Source: a virus | Virus record (IMG/VR): IMGVR_UViG_3300044997_000693 | Location: 1 to 64,000 of that record | DNA: 64,000 bases | Reading direction: 5' to 3' (one strand) | In this document: positions 1 through 8,874 of the stretch, piece by piece | Layout: each line of letters opens with the position of its first letter | Numbering within the stretch: the stretch's first letter is position 1 | Position numbers and translations under genes: made by a program | The notes under the pieces: model-generated | What the model saw: the letters and a program-made list of their open reading frames with translations, nothing else | What the model was told of the DNA's origin: nothing | Databases searched by the model: none

Positions 1-1
1 A

Positions 2-1843
2 TTTTTCGACATTGAGGTAGCGTTTGACCCTGAGCGTGGGTTTTCCCCTGTGGAGGATCCGTTCAATCCCATCACAGCCATATCAGTGTATTTGACCTGG
101 ATAGATCAACTGGTCACACTGGTGGTACCACCCAATCACATGAGTCGGGACACTGCAGAGGAAATTGCGAGCAAGTTTTCGAACACAGTGTTGTTTGAGC
201 GCGAACAACACATGCTCGACGCATTTCTTGATCTCATACAAGATGCCGATGCACTGTCGGGCTGGAACAGCGAAGGCTATGACATACCCTATACTGTGAA
301 CCGTGTGACTCGTGTGCTGAGCCGAGACGATAGTCGACGCTTTTGTCTCTGGGACCAGTATCCCAAAAAGCGCATATTCGAACGCTTTGGTGCCGAAAAC
401 GAAACCTATGATCTGGTGGGCCGAGTGCACATGGACTATATGCAACTGTATCGCAAGTACACCTATGAAGAGCGACACAGCTACAGCTTGGATGCCATTG
501 GCGAGTACGAACTCAACGAATGCAAAACCGCATTCGAAGGCACTTTGGATCAGTTGTACAATCAAAACTTCCGCACATTTATTGAATACAATCGCCAGGA
601 CACCATGCTGTTGGCCAAGCTGGACCAGAAGTTGAGATTTCTAGACCTGGCCAACGAACTGGCTCATGCCAACACTGTGTTGCTACAGACCACCATGGGT
701 GCTGTGGCTGTGACCGAACAGGCCATCATCAACGAAGCACACGAACGCGGCATGGTAGTGCCCAATCGCAAGCAACGACTCACTGACGATGACACCCAGG
801 CCGCCGGTGCCTATGTGGCTGTGCCCAAAAAAGGCATACACGAGTGGGTGGGATCAGTGGACATCAACAGTTTGTATCCCTCAGCCATTCGTGCACTCAA
901 CATGGGACCCGAAACCATTGTGGGTCAACTGAGACCCATCATGACTGACCGACTCATTGCTGATCGCATGCGGTCGGGGGCCAGCTTTGCTGCTGCTTGG
1001 GAGGGCTTGTTTGGCAGCTTGGAATATACCGCAGTGATGGAACAGCAGCGTGGTACTGAAATCACCATTGACTGGAGTTCAGGCAACGAGTCGGTGCATT
1101 CAGCAGCAGAAATCTGGCGCATGATATTTGACTCTAACCAGCCTTGGATGCTCACTGCCAATGGCACCATAGTGACCTATGAAGTTAAAGGAGTGGTTGC
1201 CGGTCTGTTGGAACGCTGGTACTCCGAGCGAAAAGACCTGCAGGCACGAAAGAAACAGGCACAGAACAAAAAAGAAGAAACCTTCTGGGACAAGCGTCAG
1301 CTGGTGAAAAAAATTAACTTGAACAGTCTATATGGGGCAATTTTGAATCCCGGCTGCAGATTTTTCGATCACAGGATTGGACAAAGTACTACCCTGACCG
1401 GTCGTGCCATTGCTCGGCACATGAATGCCTACATCAACGAGTGCATCACAGGCCAATACGATCATCAAGGTGCAGCCATCATCTATGGTGACAGTGTCAC
1501 AGGTGACACCAAAATCCGAACAGACGACGGGGAAACAACCATCGAAGAATTATTTACACAATGTCTAGACCATAGCATCATCGGAACCAAAGAATACGGA
1601 ACACAATGCTTTGCCAAAGTTGTTGGATTTAACTCGTTTGAAGATCATCCGGTCATGAGTGAGATTTCTTATGTCATGCGGCATAAAACCAAAAAGAAAA
1701 TCTTTAAAATAGTTCTCGAAAATGGCAAAGAAATCAAAGTCACTCAAGACCACAGTGTCATGGTAGATCGTGACGGATTTTTAATCGAAGTCAAGCCAAC
1801 CGAAATATTGCCCACGGATTTGATTATCTGTTTACAGACATAA
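2..1843 (+). CDS. DNA polymerase family B, N-terminal part fused to split-intein N half (5' partial)
   Basis: Replicative T4 gp43-like DNA polymerase; the frame is open to the window edge, so the true start lies upstream and the GTG at 50 is not a start. Visible motifs in order: ExoI FFDIE, ExoII around ALSGWNSEGYD, ExoIII YNRQD, polymerase motif A DINSLYPS, motif B KKINLNSLYG, then IIYGD, the first half of motif C. From nt 1493 the reading continues not into TDS but into a 116-residue intein N domain: block A SVTGDTKI with Ser at position 1, and block B TQDHSVMV. The host protein is therefore incomplete without trans-splicing to the product of 2797-3780. The split-intein assignment rests on these blocks; splicing itself is inferred. 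Confidence 0.95.
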   Translation, partial: FFDIEVAFDPERGFSPVEDPFNPITAISVYLTWIDQLVTLVVPPNHMSRDTAEEIASKFSNTVLFEREQHMLDAFLDLIQDADALSGWNSEGYDIPYTVNRVTRVLSRDDSRRFCLWDQYPKKRIFERFGAENETYDLVGRVHMDYMQLYRKYTYEERHSYSLDAIGEYELNECKTAFEGTLDQLYNQNFRTFIEYNRQDTMLLAKLDQKLRFLDLANELAHANTVLLQTTMGAVAVTEQAIINEAHERGMVVPNRKQRLTDDDTQAAGAYVAVPKKGIHEWVGSVDINSLYPSAIRALNMGPETIVGQLRPIMTDRLIADRMRSGASFAAAWEGLFGSLEYTAVMEQQRGTEITIDWSSGNESVHSAAEIWRMIFDSNQPWMLTANGTIVTYEVKGVVAGLLERWYSERKDLQARKKQAQNKKEETFWDKRQLVKKINLNSLYGAILNPGCRFFDHRIGQSTTLTGRAIARHMNAYINECITGQYDHQGAAIIYGDSVTGDTKIRTDDGETTIEELFTQCLDHSIIGTKEYGTQCFAKVVGFNSFEDHPVMSEISYVMRHKTKKKIFKIVLENGKEIKVTQDHSVMVDRDGFLIEVKPTEILPTDLIICLQT

Positions 1844-1846
1844 ATA
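1839..1846 (+). promoter_or_regulatory. T4-late-like -10 box ahead of endonuclease
   Basis: CATAAATA, one base from the T4 late consensus TATAAATA. It overlaps the stop codon of the intein N half and sits 25 nt before the endonuclease ATG, which has its own Shine-Dalgarno CAGGAG near 1856. Functional only if the phage has a gp55-like late sigma factor, which is not visible here. Confidence 0.3.
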
Positions 1847-1870
1847 GTATGGTCACAGGAGTATTGCCAT

Positions 1871-2821
1871 ATGATCACATGTCTAGAATGCGGGGCGCAG
1901 GAAAAACGACTGCAATGGACCCACTTTAAATTTAAATGCACCGGCAGATTTCGCAACGGTAAAGAATACATGGCAGCATATCCGGGTGCAAAAGTGGTTG
2001 ATGCATCTGTGGCAGCCAAAACTGCAGTGACTTTAAAAAATTTGATATCGAAATATGGAGAAAAAGAAGGCACTGCGCGATGGGAACAATACAAGCAAAA
2101 GCAAGCGTATTCAAATTCCTTTGAATACAAACAACAAAAGCACGGATGGACGAAAGAAGAGTTCGATCGATTTAATTCTTCTCGTGCAGTTACTTTGATT
2201 AACATGATTTCAAAGTATGGCGAGATTGACGGGATCAAAAGATGGGAAGACTATTGTGAAAGACAAGCATACACAAACACCAAAGAATATTTCTTAGAAA
2301 AATACGGAATAGAATTTGGCTTGGAAAAATACAAACAGATTAACAAAGAAAAAGCAGTCAATGACCCCAAAATACTAGCTCATAAACTTGAGATCACAAT
2401 CGATGATGCGGTTGATATAATCTTGACAAGACAATCTCGATTCTTCTCTAGCAATCTCGAACTGGAATTTGTCAATGAGCTAGAGCAGTTAGTGGGAACA
2501 CTGGAATATACTAATCTTGTCAGACCGTTCGGTAAATGGTCTCAACTGCTTGACACATATGTTGTGTTTGACATCAAACACAAAAATTGTATAATAGAGT
2601 TCAATGGAGATTATTGGCATGCCAATCCAAAATTATTTTTGCCTGATGCCGTGATACGAGGCAAAAAAGCCAGAGATATCTGGGAACGAGATAGATTAAA
2701 ACTACAAACAGCAAGAGATTTGGGTTTTTGCACTTTTGTAGTATGGGAGTCTGCTTTTAAAGCAAATAGGATTGAAACTATTAGAACGGTTGCAGAATGG
2801 ATATTGAAAGAACAAGAGTAA
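1871..2821 (+). CDS. Free-standing Vsr-like homing endonuclease between split-intein halves
   Basis: 316-aa endonuclease that would cut the intein-less polymerase gene and drive homing of the locus. The N-terminus (residues 1-40) has a CLEC...H...C pattern followed by EYMAAYPGA, like MucR/Ros-type DNA-binding modules. Two internal repeats of an ISKYGE...RWE..Y motif follow (about residues 55-75 and 115-135). The C-terminal catalytic domain shows IIEFNGDYWHANP, then W..D..K....A..LGF..FVVWES, the layout of the Vsr-like family described for fractured, split-intein genes (Dassa and colleagues, 2009). It starts 27 nt after the intein N stop and its 3' end overlaps the intein C half by 25 nt in another frame. 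AT-richer than the polymerase, as expected for a mobile insert. Confidence 0.9.
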   Translation: MITCLECGAQEKRLQWTHFKFKCTGRFRNGKEYMAAYPGAKVVDASVAAKTAVTLKNLISKYGEKEGTARWEQYKQKQAYSNSFEYKQQKHGWTKEEFDRFNSSRAVTLINMISKYGEIDGIKRWEDYCERQAYTNTKEYFLEKYGIEFGLEKYKQINKEKAVNDPKILAHKLEITIDDAVDIILTRQSRFFSSNLELEFVNELEQLVGTLEYTNLVRPFGKWSQLLDTYVVFDIKHKNCIIEFNGDYWHANPKLFLPDAVIRGKKARDIWERDRLKLQTARDLGFCTFVVWESAFKANRIETIRTVAEWILKEQE

Positions 2822-3780
2822 AATCTATAGAATGTCTAGGCGAGATCGACGACTACGTCTACGACATAAGCATTGACAAACAAGATCCATTCTTTTTTGC
2901 CAATGATGTGTTGGTACACAATACCGATTCTTGCTATTTCTCGGCTTGGCCTGCCATAAAGAACGAAGTTTCCGCTGGCACAATGACCTGGTCAAAAGAA
3001 ACCTGCATTCAGCTGTATGACAGCATAGCCGAACAGGTCAACGCCAGCTTTCCGGCATTCATGGAACAGGCGTTTCACTGTCCTAGAGATTCTGGCGAGC
3101 TAATCCGGGCTGGTCGAGAGCTGGTGGCAGACCGCAGTCTCTTTATTACCAAAAAACGCTATGCTGTCAACATCATTGACCTAGAAAACACCCGCCTGGA
3201 TGTGGGCGGGCGGCCTGGCAAGACCAAGGCCATGGGACTGGACCTCAAACGATCTGACACTCCCCGGGTGATCCAGGACTTTTTGCTGGAGATACTGGAA
3301 CGAGTGTTGTCGGGCGCCGATCGCGAAGGCATTGTGGAGCGTATTAGAGAATTCAAGTATGAGTTTGCCGAACGCCCGGGTTGGGAAAAAGGCTCGCCCA
3401 AACGTGTCAATAATCTAACCCGGTACAGCAAAGAAGAAGCTAGACTGGGCCGGGCCAACATGCCCGGGCATGTGCGAGCCGCCATCAACTGGAATAACAT
3501 GCGGCGCATGAACAACGATAACTACAGCATGCAAATTGTTGACGGTATGAAAACCATTGTGTGCAAACTCAAGTCCAATCCCCTGGGCTGGACCAGCATC
3601 GGCTATCCCACAGACGAAATGCATTTACCTCAGTGGTTTAAAGAACTGCCATTCGATCATGCCGAAATGGAGGCCACTGTAGTGGACCAAAAAATTGACA
3701 ATCTGTTGGGCGTGTTGGACTGGGACCTGGCCGCAGCCACCAACACCGAAAATACTTTCCAAACATTATTTGAGTGGTGA
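2797..3780 (+). CDS. Split-intein C half fused to DNA polymerase family B C-terminal part
   Basis: Residues 1-42 form the intein C domain: block F VYDISIDKQDPFFFANDV and block G LVHN with terminal His-Asn. Residue 43 is Thr, beginning TDSCYF, so ligation to the upstream half restores IIYGD-TDS, the catalytic motif C of family B polymerases. Downstream is the KKRY motif and thumb domain. The C-terminus ends NTFQTLFEW, a hydrophobic tail like the clamp-binding tail of T4 gp43 and compatible with the gp45-like clamp encoded at 4794. The ATG at 2797 lies inside the endonuclease gene. Neither half could polymerise alone because the two aspartates of motif C are on different proteins. Confidence 0.94.
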   Translation: MDIERTRVKSIECLGEIDDYVYDISIDKQDPFFFANDVLVHNTDSCYFSAWPAIKNEVSAGTMTWSKETCIQLYDSIAEQVNASFPAFMEQAFHCPRDSGELIRAGRELVADRSLFITKKRYAVNIIDLENTRLDVGGRPGKTKAMGLDLKRSDTPRVIQDFLLEILERVLSGADREGIVERIREFKYEFAERPGWEKGSPKRVNNLTRYSKEEARLGRANMPGHVRAAINWNNMRRMNNDNYSMQIVDGMKTIVCKLKSNPLGWTSIGYPTDEMHLPQWFKELPFDHAEMEATVVDQKIDNLLGVLDWDLAAATNTENTFQTLFEW

Positions 3781-3781
3781 T

Positions 3782-4762
3782 ATGAACTTGACCGAATTGA
3801 TACGTTTAAATAATCGCCTGGACGAGTTGACCATGCGAGACCTTCAACAGGAATCAAGTGTTAGATTTGAGTTGATTAGTGATCAAATTAATGTGCCCCA
3901 GGCCGGTGTTGATGCAGGTTTTCAACATCGGCTTGAAGAAAAAAATTACACATTGCAATCAGTATTTGCCAGCATTGAAGAAGACTTGTTGGATCTAAAG
4001 TCAGAAGTTCGGCAATTGATCTCCACCCACGAACAAGCATGGCTACATCGCAATTACACCGAATATAAAAAACGATACCTGGAAACCAACTATGCACAAA
4101 CAGAAGAATATCTAGGTTTGCACCGTAACAGGCCGATTCGTCAGGATGCAGACACAGAATCGGCACTAAAGAGTCGAGTGGCCAACTACTGCGATTGGAA
4201 ACATCCGGCCATGATCATACATCCAATGCTGGAGCCATTTACACACGCAATGACTGCCAGTGATCCGTTGTATCTAGTGGATGAAAGTGATCACTTGTTA
4301 GCGCCCACACTGGAACAGTTCAATCCGGTGTATCGCAACAGATTACGCCCGTATGTGATCAAAGAATCATTTGAACAGCCAATCTTGACAAGATTGCCTG
4401 ACCAACAAATTGGTTTTTGTTTGATCTATAATTATTTGGATTATCGTCCGTTTGCATTGATAAAAATATACCTTGAGGAACTGTATCAAAAATTATTGCC
4501 CGGGGGTGTTGTGGCCATGACATTCAACGACTGTGATCGTTATCGGGCTCTGCAGGCAGTTGAACAAGGTATCACTGGTTACACCCCAGGATCATTGGTC
4601 AGAAGCTGGGCCAGTTATCTAGGGTTTGAAGAAGTATTTTGTCACGACGCCGGGGGACCCAGTGTGTGGATAGAATTTCAAAAGCCCGGTGCTGCAACAT
4701 CGTTGCGCGGCGGCCAAAGTCTAGCAAAAATATTACCTAAGCCCATTGCAAACTCTAAATAA
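3782..4762 (+). CDS. Methyltransferase-like protein with N-terminal helical region
   Basis: 326 aa, starting 2 nt after the polymerase stop. Residues 1-120 are charged and probably helical. The C-terminal half resembles the second part of a class I methyltransferase-type Rossmann fold (LPGGVVAMTFNDCDR, then an LVRSWASYLGFEEV segment and a final beta hairpin SVWIEFQ). No clear GxGxG SAM loop is seen, so activity is doubtful. Located between polymerase and clamp, it could be replication-associated, but nothing in the sequence proves a role. Confidence 0.5.
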   Translation: MNLTELIRLNNRLDELTMRDLQQESSVRFELISDQINVPQAGVDAGFQHRLEEKNYTLQSVFASIEEDLLDLKSEVRQLISTHEQAWLHRNYTEYKKRYLETNYAQTEEYLGLHRNRPIRQDADTESALKSRVANYCDWKHPAMIIHPMLEPFTHAMTASDPLYLVDESDHLLAPTLEQFNPVYRNRLRPYVIKESFEQPILTRLPDQQIGFCLIYNYLDYRPFALIKIYLEELYQKLLPGGVVAMTFNDCDRYRALQAVEQGITGYTPGSLVRSWASYLGFEEVFCHDAGGPSVWIEFQKPGAATSLRGGQSLAKILPKPIANSK

Positions 4763-4793
4763 ATCTGTTACAATCAAACACAAGGAGAATTAC

Positions 4794-5516
4794 ATGAAAG
4801 ATCATTTACTAGACCTGGTAGAACACACATTAAAACTGGGCTGTATCAGCTTGGTCAAAATCACCGGTGACGACAAGTCAACAGACATCTTTGGCATTGC
4901 CGAAGATCGTAGTGTGGTGGTCGAAGGGCAGTATGCCAATCCAGTGCCCGAGTTCATGGGTCTATTTGGCATGCCCAACTTGGCAAAACTTAATATTCTT
5001 TTGAATTTGTCCGAGTACAAGGAAGGTGCAGATCTCAGTGTCACCCGGAAAGCCACCGGTGAACCCGACGGCATTAGTTTTCAAAATGCCACAGGAGATT
5101 TTAAAAATACCTATCGTTTTATGGCCAGTGAGATTGTGACAGAAAAGGCCAAGACTGTCAAATTCAAAGGTGTCAACTGGCATGTTGAGTTTGAACCCAC
5201 TGTGACTGCCATCCAGCGACTCAAAATGCAAGCACAGGCCAATGCCGAAGAAGTGAACTTTCAAGCTCGAACCGAAAATGGCGATTTAAAGTTTTTCTTT
5301 GGTGACCACAGCACACACGCCGGTAACTTTGTGTTTCACTCCGGTGTGAGTGGTACACTCAAACGCACATGGTCATGGCCCGTGAAAACTTTTATTTCCA
5401 TCATGGACTTGGTGGGCGACAAGGTTGTGAAAATTTCCGACGAAGGTGCGGCACAGATCACAGTGGATTCCGGACTGGCTACCTACAACTATATCCTCCC
5501 AGCTCAAAGCAAGTGA
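4794..5516 (+). CDS. Sliding clamp (T4 gp45-like DNA polymerase processivity factor)
   Basis: 240 aa, close to the 228 aa of T4 gp45. ATG 4794 is preceded by AAGGAG at the right distance; the open frame upstream of it has no support. The protein opens with a helix and then beta-rich segments (FGIAEDRSVVVEGQ, ADLSVTRKATG), and ends with LATYNYILPAQSK. Position right after the polymerase matches T4-type replication modules. Its role is to tether the polymerase and, in T4, to take part in late transcription. Identity is by size, pattern and location rather than by a diagnostic motif. Confidence 0.75.
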   Translation: MKDHLLDLVEHTLKLGCISLVKITGDDKSTDIFGIAEDRSVVVEGQYANPVPEFMGLFGMPNLAKLNILLNLSEYKEGADLSVTRKATGEPDGISFQNATGDFKNTYRFMASEIVTEKAKTVKFKGVNWHVEFEPTVTAIQRLKMQAQANAEEVNFQARTENGDLKFFFGDHSTHAGNFVFHSGVSGTLKRTWSWPVKTFISIMDLVGDKVVKISDEGAAQITVDSGLATYNYILPAQSK

Positions 5517-5525
5517 GAAAAACCA

Positions 5526-5786
5526 ATGAAATCGCTACGACAACGAATCTATGACTGGTTGTTTAGAGAAGACCATTTGTCTCTTAAACCAATGCCGATC
5601 GTCGATGACACAGACGGCGACGGGCTCACGATTCAGATAAGGTCTGCCATTGGTGGGCGTATTATAAGTTTCAAGCATTATGACCAAACTTTGGATCGCA
5701 GGTACTACAAAACATACATTGTGCCCGAAGGTCAAGACTTTGAACGCGAACTGGGTCGCATGATCACTTTGGAAAGTATGAGATGA
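5526..5786 (+). CDS. Hypothetical protein, 86 aa
   Basis: Small protein opening MKSLRQRIYDWLFRE with an acidic stretch VDDTDGDG and a basic, tyrosine-rich middle. It follows the clamp gene by 9 nt. Its TGA overlaps the next ATG. Family not recognised; likely a single small domain of mixed beta strands. Confidence 0.65.
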   Translation: MKSLRQRIYDWLFREDHLSLKPMPIVDDTDGDGLTIQIRSAIGGRIISFKHYDQTLDRRYYKTYIVPEGQDFERELGRMITLESMR

Positions 5787-5887
5787 CTGACTTGACAAGC
5801 GCTCAACACAACTTCACAACCATTGGTAGTTTTTACACCGATCCTGCATACAAGCAACGTAATCATTTAACAGGTGACCAGCCTTGA
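5783..5887 (+). CDS. Mini-ORF, 34 aa
   Basis: ATG 5783 overlaps the previous stop (ATGA), and its own TGA overlaps the next ATG (TGATG). The translational-coupling geometry on both sides supports expression. Peptide MTDLTSAQHNF... ends HLTGDQP; no motif. Without the coupling it would not be called. Confidence 0.5.
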   Translation: MTDLTSAQHNFTTIGSFYTDPAYKQRNHLTGDQP

Positions 5888-6486
5888 TGAATCTTGCTGA
5901 TATCCGAGGGCTAATATGTATCGATTGCTGGGACAATCCTGATCATGACAGCTATTATAACACAGTCAACAATACTATTAATTTTAAACAATTTGATAGT
6001 ATTGTGGTGGCCAGCTATGAAACAGCTCTGGATTCCGAAGATGTTGCACTGAGTAGCACATTACTTGCGTACAGTTATTATAACTTTACTCCCGAAGTTC
6101 TGCTGCCAATTCTTAAAGAAACAAGAAATAGAAAAACAAGCAAACATATTCAACAGCATTTGGGCAAAAACAGTTTTTTATTACTTGATGACATATCATT
6201 CAACATCCATGTTAACCACCTTGTTCCCCATATAAAAGACTGGCTAGTAATTGGGGGTAGTTGGGGACAGTGTACTCATCATCGACCATTGGGTTTTAAC
6301 AAAATGCTTGGGCTGCCTTATAATTTTTATGCCGCGCCCTGGTCCATGTACAGCATGAACCCCGGTAAGAATTTTTCCGTGACAGCAAATGATTTTGCAA
6401 CAGATCGTTTACCTTGGATCGATCACGGAAACGATCTTTATCAACTTCAAAATGCTTATTCTTCAAGTGCTGATCGATCACCGTGA
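5887..6486 (+). CDS. Hypothetical protein, 199 aa
   Basis: Start ATG 5887 rather than the TTG at 5884. Contains ICIDCWD near the N-terminus, a central FLLLDDISF segment and LVIGGSWGQCTHHRPLG near residue 120, giving an alternating alpha/beta look with Cys and His in loops. Upstream of and coupled to dpdA (GTG 6483 overlaps its stop). Related small proteins were not recognised. Function unknown. Confidence 0.6.
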   Translation: MNLADIRGLICIDCWDNPDHDSYYNTVNNTINFKQFDSIVVASYETALDSEDVALSSTLLAYSYYNFTPEVLLPILKETRNRKTSKHIQQHLGKNSFLLLDDISFNIHVNHLVPHIKDWLVIGGSWGQCTHHRPLGFNKMLGLPYNFYAAPWSMYSMNPGKNFSVTANDFATDRLPWIDHGNDLYQLQNAYSSSADRSP

Positions 6487-8204
6487 TACAAGATAATCTA
6501 ACTGCCAAACAGACCGACTATGCGGTGTTCTTGCCTGCAATCTCAGGCTTCTATGCCACTTTTATAGGCAAGCAGCGGGATCCTGTAAACGGTCCCTATG
6601 TGGATTCCGCCCGTATGCCAGCTGGTCTCAAAGACATGGAACAGATGAACTGGCTCAACAGTGCCAAGAGTCTGTTTCCATACCGGTGGAGCCTGTATTC
6701 GGGCGGTCACGCCAATCTGGATCTTAACAAGCAAGACTGGAGTGAGGACATGGTGCGTAATCGCGAACCTGGCACAGTGATACTGGGCGATTCGGGCGGA
6801 TTCCAGATTGCCAAGGGTCTATGGGAGGGTGAATGGCGCGACCCAACTAGTCCAGAGGTTGTGGCCAAAATGGCCGAATTTCGAGCTCGAGGCATCGAGC
6901 ATGTGCCAGATCTCGGGCCCGATGGCCGTGCCCGACACGACAAAAATGGTCGTACCCGGTATATCAAGATTGATCATGCAAAAAACTATCAAAACTTGTT
7001 AGATGCTGCACAGAAAAAACGTGAAGCAGTGCTCAAATGGTTAGATGGTATTGCCACTTATGGAATGACACTTGATATTCCGACCTGGGTCATACATGAC
7101 AAAAAGGCCAGTGATGCTTGTGGTATCACCACCCTAGATGAAGCAGTAGCGGCTACCCGGTATAACAACGACTATTATATACAGCATCGCAAAGGTGCCA
7201 AACACGGTGGCATGAAAGTGCTAAACGTTCTGCAAGGTGCCAATCATGCCGATGCTGATCGTTGGTATGAAACAATGAAACACTATTGTGATTCTAACTT
7301 GTATCCAGACACACACTTTGATGGATGGAGTATGGGTGGTCAAAACATGTGCGATATTCACTTGGTGCTGCGTAGACTTGTGGCACTGCGTCACGATGGC
7401 CTGTTACAGGAAGGCATTCACGATTGGATGCACTTCTTAGGCACAAGCAAACTGGAGTGGGCAGTGCTGCTCACCGACATTCAACGAGCTGTAAGAAAAT
7501 ATGTGAATCCTGCTTTTACTATCAGTTTTGATTGTGCTAGTCCGTTTTTGGCAACTGCAAATGGGCAGGTCTACCATCACATTGACCTTCCGCACAACAA
7601 AAAATGGTGCTATAGAATGAGTCCTATTGTGGACGATAAAAAGTACAGCACTGATACACGCCCGTTTGGCCCTGCTGTGGTGGCCGACGGTCTAATCGAT
7701 CACTTTGACGAAAGCCCGATCAGTCTACAACTGCAAATGAAAGATATCTGTCGCTACCGACCCGGTGATCTAAACAAGGTCGGCAAAGAAGGCAAGACTT
7801 CCTGGGATTCGTTCAGCTATGCCTTGCTCATGGGACACAATGTTTGGATGCACATTGAAGCGGTACAACGTGCCAATCGTGAATATGATAACGGAACCTG
7901 GCCTGCTATGATGTGGAACCAAAATGGCGATCATGCCCGATTCCGAGACATTGTAGATGCCATATTTGCCACCGCAGACCGTGGCAAAGCCGAGGCCATT
8001 ATCGAACATTATGACCGTTATTGGATGGACATTGTGGGCACACGCGGATTCAAGGGCAAAAAGGCCAAAAACGCACACAGCCAATTCACTGCTTTGTTCG
8101 AAACAGCCGACGACGCAGGGGATGCTAGCATACAATTAGACGAACAATTTAGCCTGGCCCAACAGGACCAATTGGATCAACTCGAACATGATCAAATTAA
8201 ATGA
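6483..8204 (+). CDS. dpdA: DpdA-type DNA 7-deazaguanine transglycosylase (TGT-like)
   Basis: 573 aa with the tRNA-guanine transglycosylase fold. GDSGGFQ near residue 101 matches the active-site Asp and substrate loop of TGT. SFDCASPFLATANG around residue 350 matches the TGT segment holding the nucleophilic Asp. The CxCxxC zinc site of tRNA-acting TGT is not seen, and the protein is much longer than TGT (about 380 aa), as in phage DpdA enzymes that exchange guanine in DNA for preQ0-type bases. GTG start overlaps the upstream stop; the stop overlaps the next ATG. folE, queD and queE elsewhere in the window make the precursor, so the role is probably genome modification against restriction. Confidence 0.85.
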   Translation: MIQDNLTAKQTDYAVFLPAISGFYATFIGKQRDPVNGPYVDSARMPAGLKDMEQMNWLNSAKSLFPYRWSLYSGGHANLDLNKQDWSEDMVRNREPGTVILGDSGGFQIAKGLWEGEWRDPTSPEVVAKMAEFRARGIEHVPDLGPDGRARHDKNGRTRYIKIDHAKNYQNLLDAAQKKREAVLKWLDGIATYGMTLDIPTWVIHDKKASDACGITTLDEAVAATRYNNDYYIQHRKGAKHGGMKVLNVLQGANHADADRWYETMKHYCDSNLYPDTHFDGWSMGGQNMCDIHLVLRRLVALRHDGLLQEGIHDWMHFLGTSKLEWAVLLTDIQRAVRKYVNPAFTISFDCASPFLATANGQVYHHIDLPHNKKWCYRMSPIVDDKKYSTDTRPFGPAVVADGLIDHFDESPISLQLQMKDICRYRPGDLNKVGKEGKTSWDSFSYALLMGHNVWMHIEAVQRANREYDNGTWPAMMWNQNGDHARFRDIVDAIFATADRGKAEAIIEHYDRYWMDIVGTRGFKGKKAKNAHSQFTALFETADDAGDASIQLDEQFSLAQQDQLDQLEHDQIK

Positions 8205-8743
8205 ACAGACCTGAACACAACAATGTTAAATTCTTTGTAGGAACTGAAGTAGAACATACTCCTGCATACGGTAGAAAAACTCTGTTTGTAATAGGAGTTC
8301 AAGACTATTATGAAATTTTACGTATTGTAAAAGACACTTGGCCGTTGCTGGACGAAACCCAGCATATCAGACATGTGTATTTTGGTGCCAATCAGAGTTT
8401 CCCGCCACTTGCTGTGAATGATGGTGCAGATTGGGCTCCGTGGGAGCGCATGATTCATTCAGTATTGGATGAAGATATCTTGTGTACCTTGGATCTTGAC
8501 GTTGCCTGTGTAGAGGGCCTGTTGCAAAGTGGATTGACTGAACATCACAATTTTATTCCTATGATTTCGGTCAAACTGCCCTACATTCGACAGTTTGGCT
8601 ACAACGCCACACTCAAGATCGACGACCGAGATTTTGCTGCCACAAATCCCGGAGTATGGTGTCACAGTCTACACAGTCTACAAAAACGTTCAGTGTTTAC
8701 TGACTGGTCTAAATACACCCAAGATGAAGTAATCAATGGATAA
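8201..8743 (+). CDS. Conserved hypothetical protein coupled to dpdA
   Basis: 180 aa, overlapping dpdA by 4 nt. Opens with FFVGTEVEHTPAYGRKTLFVIG, has a conserved-looking DLDVACVEGLL segment and ends FAATNPGVWCHSLHSL...TDWSKYT. Mixed alpha/beta; no catalytic motif identified. Direct translational coupling to dpdA suggests a part in the same DNA modification pathway, for instance base tailoring or recognition; this is inference from position only. Confidence 0.7.
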   Translation: MNRPEHNNVKFFVGTEVEHTPAYGRKTLFVIGVQDYYEILRIVKDTWPLLDETQHIRHVYFGANQSFPPLAVNDGADWAPWERMIHSVLDEDILCTLDLDVACVEGLLQSGLTEHHNFIPMISVKLPYIRQFGYNATLKIDDRDFAATNPGVWCHSLHSLQKRSVFTDWSKYTQDEVING

Positions 8744-8773
8744 GCGACAAAAAGAAAACGGTTTCAATGAGTG

Positions 8774-8801
8774 TTGACAGCAGTGTGAAAAAGTGTAAAA
8801 T
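8774..8801 (+). promoter_or_regulatory. Sigma70-like promoter
   Basis: TTGACA at 8774-8779, 16-nt spacer, TAAAAT at 8796-8801. The -10 region carries AGTGTAAAAT, a half-site of the palindrome seen at the rpoZ promoter. It would serve the gene at 8875, with a leader of about 65 nt that shows nothing else. Confidence 0.7.
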
Positions 8802-8874
8802 CAAAGGACAAGCCTTGATCAGACACAAGACAATTGGCATCTCTAACTCAACGTAAAACAGGACCCAAATCAAA

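Noticed and set aside
1744-2238. Minus-strand ORFs opposite the endonuclease
   Set aside because: The plus strand encodes recognised intein and endonuclease motifs; the antisense readings show none.
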